The notes below the pieces were generated by a model. That model was not told the DNA's origin. It saw only the letters and a list, made by a program, of their open reading frames with translations, and did no database searches. A DNA stretch of 64,000 bases from Lymantria dispar. Its lineage: Eukaryota; Arthropoda; Insecta; Lepidoptera; Erebidae. The stretch lies in NCBI GenBank assembly GCA_032191425.1, contig CM063441.1, forward strand, positions 33,491,067 to 33,555,066. The letters run 5' to 3'. A program made the position numbers and the translations under genes. Position 1 is the stretch's first letter, and each line of letters begins with the position of its first letter. Positions 10,401 to 22,400 of this stretch are shown here, piece by piece.

Positions 10401-13400
10401 TGACACCAAGACCAGAGCAAATTGCGAAATGGTCGTTGCCGAGATTTGGCTCTATCAAGAATAGAACTCGCAACTACCCGATGCAGATGGTCAATCTAAT
10501 CCTGCAAATAGCGGTCGTCAAACTAAATTTTCATGTATTTTACTGCATATGTTAGGAAATTGCTAAAACCCCATGCTATTACATATAGCCGGGCTGGCCA
10601 CGGACGTCAGGGGTTGTTCGGTAACAGTAGTCGACCCAATGGCGAAGGGTATACTTATGGGGCTGCATACACGTGCCGCTCTTTTGTCATCCTGGACAGA
10701 AGAGACGGTGTGTGTAGTGAAAATGACATTATATGTAGCAAAGAGAAACCGGAGTGAGGCATTTTGGGAGCGTTTTTGACTCATAATGCCCCTTTGCCTC
10801 AGGACCTGCCCCGAGCTGCTAGGGGATGTCCGTCTGGGCTCCAACTAGAGGACTTAATGCAAGGAGAGCATGAATGAGCGCCAACCTTCATGCCGGGCAG
10901 CGGATGGCATTTTGTGAAGTTGTTTGTTGGCGTTTGCAAATATACGAGGAGATGACTGCAAAACCGTTTCTTCAGGTTCCGGTATGAAAGTGCTAACTCG
11001 TTTATAGCTTTCAAACTCTTCAAGAGAAATGTAAGAGATCTGCTACCACCAGAGCGGATGCGTATTGCAATTCAATCGTATTCCAATAAAGAGTTTAAAG
11101 GCGTCAATGCTATAGGGTAAACGACCCATATTTTTTTACTAGTAAGCGGGCTAGCTTTGATATTCTTGTTAGTGGCTAGTGTAACTCAAGTATTATGAAA
11201 GAAAACTAAATATTATCTCCGAAACCTAAAATAGGTTTAGTTTAAGCAGCGCCTCCTGTGGCGACCACAGAGGGTCATGGCGATCAGGGCCATACGGGGT
11301 TACCGCACGGTGGCGACAGAGGCAGCGTGCCTCCTGGCCGGAACTCCCCCGTGGGATCTGGAGGCGGAGATGCTCGCCGACATTTATCGGCGGGTGTCGG
11401 AGACGCGCGCCCGCGGCGGCATGGTCTCCATCAAAGAGATCACCGCCTGGCGGGTCGACGCCCGCCGAGAAGTCATTGCCCGTTGGGCAGTCCGGCTGGA
11501 GAGTCCTCGGTACGGTGTCAGGACCGTCGAGGCTCTCCGGCCGGTGCTGATGGAGTGGTTGGAGCGGACGCACGGGGTGCTTTCCTTCCGACTGGTGCAG
11601 GTGCTGACGGGGCACGGTTGCTTCGGGAAGTACCTGCACAAGATTGTCAGGAGGGAAAGCACACCGTCCTGCCACCACTGCCGTTGCGACGAGGACACGG
11701 CGCAGCACACGCTCGAGGTGTGTGCTGCATGGGAGGGGGATCGCCGTGAACTCGTCGCAATTATCGGTGCCGACCTGGCGCTGCCGACCATCGCCAGGGA
11801 GATGCTCGTCAGCGTCAGGAACTGGGACGCGGTCGCCGCCTTCTGTGAGGCCGTTATCTCACGGAAGGAGGCGGCGGATCGTGTGCGAGTAGAGCTCCTA
11901 TTCGGCGACACGTTCCGCCGCCGGCGACTCGGGCGGCGCAGGCGCGAATATCTGCGCCTAATGCCGCCCTAGCCGAGGCCGCGGGTGATCGGACCGGGGA
12001 ATTGTCCGTCACCCGCAGGGAGGCTGACCGCGCGATGGCGACCGACGTCCCAGTACGTCGAGAGGTGAGAGGTTACCCGTAAGGGTATTCCGTCGGGCCG
12101 ACCACTGATGACAAGTCACATCTGCTCCGGTGGTCGGCCCAACAACGAGGTGACGTGGGTACGGGTGGGTTATGGGCCCGCGCGCCGTCCTTTCATCGCC
12201 CCGGAAGGACAGGACCGCGCGTGCGCTTACCATAGCCCACCCATAAAAAAAAAAAAAAAAAAAAGTTTAAGCAGCGCCCAATAATATAGCTCAAAACCTA
12301 ATTTTCAGGAGATTCTAGCTATAATTCTTCTTCTAATAACGTAAATGAAAACTTCTGCCGCATTATATCAAAAGCTTATAAACTGTAATAAATGTGTGCC
12401 TTACATCCGAAATTGAAAGAAAACAAAAATAAAAACAGTGTAAGTTTGAGACTTATACACCAAAGGAGGTATTTCTATCATTATTGATAGAAATTTATTG
12501 GTTGAAATCGGATTTCAATGCTCTCTAGAAATTAGTATCTCTATTGATTTTCAAAAAAATATATATTTTATCCGCAAAGCTTTAATTGTACTATAATATA
12601 CAAGTGACAACCCTGACCGAAACAAGATAATTACCGATAACTTTGGAATAACGCGGCATTAGAATGTGATTTAAACAACACTAATAAAGGCAAATTTATT
12701 TAATCGTTTAATTTAAAAATCAGAATCTAATACGCCAATATGGCGGCGTAAAAAAATTATAAAGAAAAATTTAAAATAAATTATATATTTTTAATTAATC
12801 AATCTAAATGAATGAAAACATGTGTATATATGTAATATTATGTGCGTAATTACTGACTGTAATCAAAACTTAAATAAGCAGTTTAGTTTTTTTAATAAAT
12901 TTTTTAGTGATTTTTCGGACCCGGATTTGACTTTGGCAATTTTTATAAAAAAACTACTTGTCCTATCGACTCCGGTGTTTTACTCTAATGCTTAAAATGA
13001 TAAGAACTATCGATTTCTACAATAAAAACGGCATGCAACAAAAATGGGGTTTATAATACACTGTGCGACTTTATTAAATTTTCATCAGAAAGTTTTACAC
13101 ATACCGTATCAACATCATGTTCTATTTAAAAGAAAACTAATGTATTTATAATTACACGAGTATATATCGCATTGATAAATCGAAACTTTTTATTTTTATT
13201 ATAAGTTATATAAATTGATAAAATTTTAAAAGAATCACGTTACTCCAGGCTCGCCACGATTAGTCAGTGTTGTCCCGCGTGGGATTCGAACCCCTGACGT
13301 AGCGAACTTGACTATCATGCCATCTGTGCAAACTGCCTTATATGACCTGCGATAATACTAAATACTGTAAACATTTCAATAGACTTACCCAATCCGAACT

Positions 13401-16400
13401 ATATAAGGTCGTGTATTATTCATAACACAACGAGCGGCAAGGATATCGTCTTTCCTTATAGCATTAGTGTCGACTACGGGATAAAACATTTGGGGTAGTT
13501 GGGGATTTTTCTGTCCAAGCAATGTCCAAACATCACCGCTATCATCTTGACGGACCACGTAACCACTGACAGATATACCTGAAATTACAAAATTGTGTGG
13601 TGATGAATAAAATAAGACACCGAAACTTACTTTTTTGTCAGTCCAAAAAAATTGGTTGAGGTATCAGGAGAATTAACAGCAGTAGGACGTCGTCTCAGCT
13701 CATATACGTCCCACTGCTAGGCTCGAACCTCCTCCCCAATAGGCGGGTAATTGACATACCATGCTAGTCAGAGATATTTCGAATAATAATTCGAGGTTTT
13801 ATTTCGAATTTTCCTTTTTCTTGCACATGTGTTATATGCATATTAAATCCCTTGGTCGTCTTTTACGACATCCATGGGCAGGATAGGGAGTGGTGAATTG
13901 TGTTTATACATCGTTACCGCATGGAGATGCAACAGTAGGAACCCTGTTAGTAATATCAAATGCCCTTTTTATTAATTTAGCATTTGTCATGGTACTTGGT
14001 TGTAAAAATACTAGCCGACGATTTTGATAATATTTTACTAACTGGCAGCTGTCGATATAAAGAGTAACATAGGCTATATTTTATTCCAGTATTCCCCTGG
14101 GAACGGGAACTATGCGGGTAAGGCGTCTGAACACGAAGCGAAGGCTGGTTGCTAGTTGTAAATAAAATTATTTTACGGATTTTCGAACACTTTACAGCAT
14201 TCACAGTCCGCCCGTGATCATGACGCTGTAAAGTGTTCGAAATGTCGGTCAATCAACAATCAAATATAAACGAGATAAAATAGTTTTATTTATAACTATT
14301 TTATCTCGTTTATATTTGGGTGATTACGAAAAAATTAATAGGGAGATAGCGGCAATCGATTGGGATGTCAAGCTTAAAAATACATCGATCGAAATTGCCG
14401 TACAATGTTTTTATTCAATCTTAAACGAAATTATTACAAAGTATGTGCCAAATAAAATGTATAGGAAAGATTGCTATCCTATATGGTTTACTTTGGGTCT
14501 AAAGAGCGCTATAAAAGAAAAATATAAATACTTTAAAAAATATAAAAATTATAGTAACACATCTGACAAAGCTACTTACCAGTCATTGCGAATTAGAGTA
14601 AAAAAATTGGAAGCAGAATGTTATCAAAATTATCTCAATTCTGTTGAAAATTCTATAAAAATTAATTCTAAAAGTTTTTGGCGCTTGGTTAAAACGAGAT
14701 CTAGTAATTCTGACATTCCCAACACCGTTAGATATGGGGATACGGTAGGTACTGGTGGTGGAGATATTTGTGACCTATTTTCAAAATATTTCTTTTCAAC
14801 ATTTTTACATTCCTCACTTAGTTCAAATTTAACCGACTTTAATTATTACAGCAATTCGCTTGCCCATATTTCAAATATAATAATAAGCAGGAACGAATTG
14901 GTGCTATTAATAAAAGGGCTCGATCTTAATAAATCTGTTGGGCCTGACCAAATACCTGCTATTTTTTTTGGTCAATTGTGCAGAAACTATTGCTATACCT
15001 ATCTCTATTCTTTTTAAGTCATCGTTGCAGGAGGGTGTTATGCCTTCTATATGGAAGTCTGCCTTCATAACCCCTGTACACAAGAAGGGTTCAAAGGTGG
15101 ATGTAATGAATTATCGTCCCATATCAAATTTGAAAAATCATTCACAAACAGTTATATTGTATTTTAAAGAGTTCTTTTAGCGATTCTCAGCATGGTTTTA
15201 TTAAAGGCAAATCTACTATATCTAACCTAATTCTCCTAGACGAATATATAACGGATAACCTATCACGGGGTAAGCAGGTGGACGTAATTTACACTGACTA
15301 CATAAAATGTTTTGATAGAATTGATCATAACATCTTAATTCACAAATTAAAGTCAATGGGTATGCATGGAGATTTATTAAGATGGTTTATATCCTATATA
15401 TCAAATAGAACTCAAGCAGTTGCCATTAAAAACTATATATCTGGTTGGATAACCGTCCCTAGTGGCGTTCCTCAAGGCTCGCTTTTGGGCCCATTGTTGT
15501 TCATTATCTTTGTAAATGATATCGGCCAATGCTTCCACACATCTAGAGTGCTGTGTTTTGCTGACGACATGAAGATTTTTAGCTCCATATCATCGTTTAA
15601 TGATGTTCAGGCCCTACAATCAGACTTGTTGCGACTTGAGGACTATTATCATAGAAACAATTTAGAACTCAACCCACTTAAATGCTCTGTTGTCACTTAC
15701 TACATGTTATTTTATCAAACTATACTTTATGTGGGCATAACATTAGTAGATATAATAAGATTCGTGATCTCGGTGTTATTTATGACTCAAAATTACTTTT
15801 CAATGATCAGATAGATGAGATTATTAAAAAAGCCACGAAATCCTTAGGATTTATGATGAGAATTTCGACTTGTTTCAGGGAGATTAAAACTCTTAAAATA
15901 CTTTATTGTACGTTTGTCAGGAGCATACTGGAATACGGTTCACAAATATGTAATCCTAGATATGATAAATACATTACCAGGATTGAAAGTATTCAAAAGC
16001 GGTTTATTAAATATTTATGCTACCGCGCTAATATAACATTTAGATCTGCCGAATACTTACAACTATGTGCTAAATTTCACATTCTTCCACTGTCTAATAG
16101 ACGCGAAATCTCAGATGTTACTTATATTTTAAAAATCATCCGTAACAATGTTGAAAGTCCCGAGCTTCTCTCTAAAATAAATTTTAATACTCCAGTCAAA
16201 TCAACACGGCATCATACTCCATTAAGTTTAACCGTATTACCTAATTACAGACAAAATAGTTTTTTGTGGCGAGCAGGAAGGACACTTAACGCAAAATGCA
16301 AAGTGCACGACGTTGACATATTTAACACAAGCGAAGTAACAGTAAGAAGATTGCTAAGCCAGGAATTTTTTAAGAACTATGTTTATATGTAACCTACCTA

Positions 16401-19400
16401 ATTGGATTACCTATTTATAGTGTCTACAGTCTTTTTGTTTAAAATGTATCATATTAGCGGAGACCTGTAATTAGCGGTCTGATGTATATCAAGTATTTTA
16501 ATATTATTGTTGTGCTGTTGGTCTTCCAAAAAAAAAAAAAAAAATAAATAAAAAAAAAAATAAATAACGCCATATTTACCTAATCCATGCGTATGAGTTC
16601 TAAACGCGAAAGGATGTATGACTTTGTTTTCATTAATGGTACACGCCGTTTCCATGTGTTCGACATTATTAGGTTGTATCATCCCACTAGTGCCCAGCAA
16701 AATTACTCCAGCCTGACGCGGCATCCTGAAATAAAAAAAAAACATTGACTATATGTTACTACTTAAATTTAAAATTTTTAACCATTATTTTTTATTTTTC
16801 CGTGTGGTGACGAAATAAGAATACAATTCACCACTCCCTATCTTGCCCGTGGATGTCGTAAAAGACGACTATGGGATATAATATACACATAAAATCTGTG
16901 CAAGAGAAGGAAAGCTCAAAATGAAACCCTTTACCAACATGTCTGACCAGCATGGTATAATAGGTCAAATTCCCTCGCATTGTGGAGGAGGCCCGAGCCC
17001 AACAGTGGGACGTATGTGAGCTGCGATAATTATGACTATAACGATTTATTATTTACTTTTTGGTTCGGCTTAAAAACAGACTTGATAAGCAAATAGTAAA
17101 TTTTATGACAGGCCTGACGCCAACCCATTTTTGGGGAATGCAAAAGATGACCAAACAGAGTCATTTAGAGTCGACCCTGGTCGATGTTAAACTTTTAGTC
17201 GCCTTTCACGACCCCCGCGAGAAATGTTAAGAATTAATGGCCTTCGTACCACACAGCACATTGTTTAAATAATAACAAAAAATTAAATAAAGATAAAAAA
17301 AAACTTACTGTCGCTTTGTATATTTCAGGAAAACTCCAGAATTGTCTGTCTTGCCCTCTGAAATTAATTTAATATAATAAATAAACGAATTGTATTGTAC
17401 AAAGATAGACGAGAAAGAGACCAGCAAAGAACTGTCAGATTCAAAATCAAGGCACCTATTTCCATATTTTTGGAGATATATAATAAGACTTGCAAGGGTT
17501 AAATTGGCGCTACGACGCACCTCTTGACACCCCTAGGCACTTGTACTAATGTTCCTGTTGTGTAACGTTCAAAAAAGTTATCCGTGTGGTGACGGAGTAA
17601 AAGTACAATTCACCACTCCCTATCTTGCACGTGGATGTCGTAAAAGACGACTAAGGGATATAATGTGTATATAATATCTATGCAAGAGAATGAAAACTAG
17701 AAACAGAACGCTATACCTAACCCCAACACGTCTGATCAGCGTAGTATCAGTAGGTCAATTTCCCTCCCATAGTGGAGGATGCCCGAGCCCAACTGTGAGA
17801 CGTGTATGGGCTAAGATGATGATAATGATGAAAGTACAAATTTGAATTTTCCTAGATTTCGCGATGTATTTTTAAGTGGCTACTAGGGTTTTCATGAATA
17901 TCTAAGCAGTTTTCACAATGAATTTAACGAAAATAATTCATTGATCGAAAAAGTAAATGCGGGTAGATCAATAAAGGTCACCTAACTAAACAGGTAGCTA
18001 TAAAGTTTTATATGGAAATTTGCTGCTTGCTGTAATGTTATTTGCCTCTCCAAGAAGCTTACTACTTGCAAGATAATAAATGGTACATATTGTATTTTTA
18101 ATACTAATAGATACAGAAATACCAATAATTATTTACGATTTTAACTATTTCTCAGAACTGCTATACTTTTAAAAGAGAATACAGCTCTTTACAACTATAC
18201 ACTCTTTCGCAAGGAGGCTTGATGCCAGGTATCTGCCTGACGTCTTGCGAAATGGCAGTAAAGGCAATAAAAAACATATGCTAAATTGATCTAATACCTT
18301 ACTGGTATTTTCAATCATATTAAACATGCAACTTCAAAGCACTTGGAAGTTGAGAATTGTTAACAGCCACAGGGATACGCCACAAGATAAAGGACTTATT
18401 GATAATATTGACCAATATTTTCACTGATTTACTTACGTGAGAAACGATGCATGTAATGCACTTGCAACACCAAATACTTGATTGGAGAGTCTTTTCCAAT
18501 ATGAAATCCAACATCTTGAGGTAAATGCAAACTGGGGGCGTCTCGAGCCCAAGCGTATACTATCTGTAAGAGAATTGTTGTCCGATATTAAAATGAGAAG
18601 TTCTAAATTTCGCAGGCAAAGGCGCTGCATGTTGTGTATCATATAGTAGAACGCTACAAAGTTTTATGGTGTAGTTATATTAAAATAACCCGCATACCGC
18701 AATGACGAAACCGATCGTATCTGAAAGTATAACACGTCAGGCACGTCACAAATGTCAAGGAATCAGTAGTAGTTACCTTCACCAAGTCATTGGTCGACCT
18801 GGTGCCTAAGTGACGTTGCCCAAGCATTGCAACTTCACCGTGCGATCGGTTACGCTCGTTCTTCTACAAATCCCACGAATAAGGATGCTCGAGCTCACTC
18901 AATAGTTTATTGAGCGCCTGAGAATAGGTGTGAAGCCAATATTTAGAGACTACGTTTCCATGCTATATGACACCACCGGTAACACATACTGAACACAGAG
19001 AGATATTAGATGAAAAGATTCATGTAAATTTGCAATCATCAAATACCTGTCATTGTAAGAATAAAAAAAAATGTACAAACCTCAAGTGTCTGAAAACACA
19101 GGTCTACGACCAGTGTGTGTTACCAGTGATGACGTACGGCACGAAAACGTGGTTCCTAACTGTAGGCCTCATAACAGAGCTCAAAGTCGCTCACCGTGCT
19201 ATAGAGCGGGATATGCTCAGCATTTCTCTGTGAGATAGAATTCCAAATATGGAAATCCGTAGACGATCCACCCGTTATTAGCAATATAAGACGAAGAATG
19301 AGCACGTTGAGGTGGCAATGGGAAGGCCACATCGCTCGACGAACTGAAATCCCCTGAGGAAGAAAGGTTCTCGAGTGGCGGCTACGTATTGTACGACGCA

Positions 19401-22400
19401 GTGTAGGACGCCTCTCCACTAGGTGGACCGATGACCTGATGAAAGTTGCTAGGCGTCGATGGATACAGGCGGCACAATACCGCACTTTGTGGCGAAACAT
19501 GAGGGAGGCGTACGTCCAGCAGTGGACGTCGATAGACTGAATGATGATGGTGAATGATGTACAAACCTGAGACCCGGAACGGCATGGACTGGCTGTATTG
19601 TACGTGTCATCAATCTCATTGCTCTGCATCTCACCACAGCTCCTGAAAATTATAGTTACATGTGTATGCATCCAGTGTTCAAATTAATGTGTGATCATAA
19701 TACTCTACTTTCCACGTGGCGATGGAGTAAGAATACTCAGTCCTTCTCCCTCCATCCTGCCTGTGGATCTCGTAAAAGACGACTAAGGGACTAAACATGT
19801 ATATAACAACTACGCAAAAGAAGGAAAACTCCAAATGACACCCTATACCAACCCTCTTGTGGCGACCACAGAGGGTCATGGCGATCAGGGCCATACGGGG
19901 TTACCGCACGGTGGCGACGGAGGCAGCGTGCCTCCTGGCCGGAACTCCCCCGTGGGACCTGGAGGCGGAGATGCTCGCCGAAATATATGGTCTCCATCAA
20001 AGAGATCACCGCCTGGCGGGTCGACGCCCGCCGAGAAGTCATTGCCCGTTGGGCAGTCCGGCTGGAGAGTCCTCGGTACGGTGTCAGGACCGTCGAGGCC
20101 CTCCGGCCGGTGCTGATGGAGTGGTTGGAGCGGACGCACGGGGTGCTTTCCTTCCGACTGGTGCAGGTGCTGACGGGGCACGGTTGCTTCGGAAAGTACC
20201 TGCACAAGATTGTCAGGAGGGAGAGCACACCGTCCTGCCACCACTGCAGTTGCGACGAGGACACGGCGCAGCACACGCTCGAGGAGTGTGCTGCATGGGA
20301 GGGGGATCGCCGTGAACTCGTCGCAATTATTGGTGCCGACCTGGCGCTGCCGACCATCGCCAGGGAGATGCTCGTCAGCGTCAGGAACTGGGACGCGGTC
20401 GCCGCCTTCTGTGAGGCCGTAATCTCACGGAAGGAGGCGGCGGATCGTGTGCGAGTAGAGCTCCTATTCGGCGACACGTTCCGCCGCCGGCGACTCGGGC
20501 GGCGCAGGCGCGAGTATCTGCGCCTAATGCCGCCCTAGCCGAGGCCGCGGGTGATCGGACCGGATGATGAGACGCATATCTTGGTAAAGCTATTTTGATT
20601 ATAGAATAAAAACAGATACAATTGATGATTATCCGTTCCATTTATGTAAACTTGCAATGAATCAATGTCTTATTTATAAACGTACAAATTACGAGGACTT
20701 GTAACAATTCGTCTGTCAGTCTATCCCTTCCTCTCTCTGCAGATAGTGACGAGCTAAGACATATCTAATGCCCATTTCTCGATGATCATTTAGACGATTC
20801 CTAAGACTTCCATGGAAAGGTAGAGGGTCGTAAGTTACGACCCTCTACGATAACCTATATTAAGAATACCCTCTGTTACGACTCGTAACACAAGGTATTC
20901 TTAATTCGTCACCACACAAGTTAACGTACAATCTCTCTTTATATTGATTCAAATGTATGTATCCTTTATTTCATGAAAATCACGGTTTCCGTGTGGTAAC
21001 GGTAGGAATACAGTTTATTACCGCCTCTCTTACCCGTGGGTGACTGACTAGCGTGGCATAGTACGTCAATTGCCCTGCTATTATGGAGGACGCTCGAACC
21101 CAATAGTGGGACATTTATAAGCTGATATAATGATGATGAGGATAACTGTATGATGGCATCGTTAAGACGTGTCTACTAGAAAGAACTCAGGCGTAAAACT
21201 CACAATTTTACATGACCTTCGACACACAGAGACGCTCAGTAAAATTAACAATTTAATTAGTCACAAACCACGAACCGTACAAATGGATTTTCTGCGTGGT
21301 GATGGAGTAAGAATACAATTCACCATCGCCTATGTTGCCCGTTGGTGTCGTAAAAGACGACAGTGGAACGTGTTAGAACTGAGATGGATGGAGGTAGGTG
21401 GGTTGTTATAGCTAGTTACTCTAACTAAAAATGGCGTTTCCTGCTTACACTACTAAAGAAACAAAACAGTTGGGAAAATAGTCTCTTAAATCATCATCAT
21501 CATCGCAGGCCATATACGTCCCACTGTTGAGCTCGGGCCTCACTATACCATGCTGGTCAGACATGTTGGTATAGGATTTCATTTCTCTCTCTCTCTCTCT
21601 CTCTTAAATAATTTAAATAAATTAGTTGAAAATAATCGAGACTGTTTTAGTGTATTATTAGTTAGTAATCAACCAAAATACTGAAGTAATTTACTTCGTT
21701 CAGTAACAAAACTACGGCAGTTATAAAAGTAATTATGTGGTTAATGTACCGTAGAATATGAATACGTAGTTTATATTTTAAATAACATACTATTGTCAAC
21801 AATAATAATGGTGATTTAATATTCGGATATTTGCTATACGCAAATAATATGAAATTTTATTTGTGATGCAAAAAAGTTTAGTTAGTTTTTATTTTATTTT
21901 ATTGCAAACTGTGGCAAACAGTACACCTGATGGTAAGTGTTGCTGCCGCTCATGGACCTTTGCTAGGCCGCTGCCTACCGTAAAGAAAGTGAAGGGAATG
22001 TGAATGCGTGGAATAAGGTTCGGTGAAACTAAAGGCATCACCACACGCAAACACCTTCAGAAAATTGGGCTGCTGAACGAAGCGCAGTAATAAATTGCTA
22101 CTACTCAGACTACCTCGGACGGACCGGCCCGCGGCTGTAGACAGACAACTATCAATAGTGTGGCAATCTAGTTACGAATTTGCCTAACTAGTGTTTATCT
22201 TTTTGATACTATAAAAAACTCTTGCTTTATCACACACTGTCTAACAATTTAAGTATGGTACTATACAAAAACATTATGGCATAATTATATGATATTAATT
22301 AATATGACCAGTCTAAGATTAAACTAGATAAAGTTTTGATTTAAATAATTACGTTCTAATTTCCGTGTGGTGACGGAGTAAGAACACAGTTCACCACCGT

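Noticed and set aside
10533..10844. Overlapping short ORFs on both strands as a gene candidate
   Set aside because: No recognisable domain, no splice sites in phase, and position inside PHM intron 8 among old repeats.
11226..11911. Long antisense and shifted-frame ORFs over the R1-like LINE (also at 19791-20477 and 43795-44670)
   Set aside because: They are open because of GC-rich codon bias of the real LINE frame and encode no known domain.
13250..13350. Possible tRNA gene
   Set aside because: It has a B box but no acceptor or anticodon stem; it is a SINE head. The same applies to 24160-24185, 39518-39598, 52690-52766 and 58525-58622.
16449..16745. 98-codon minus-strand ORF read as one protein
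   Set aside because: Only its middle is PHM exon 7; the C-terminal part reads past the splice donor into the LINE poly-A tail.
17305..17520. 71-codon minus-strand ORF starting MRRSANLTL
   Set aside because: Only the last 17 residues are PHM exon 6; the rest is intron 5 read through the acceptor.
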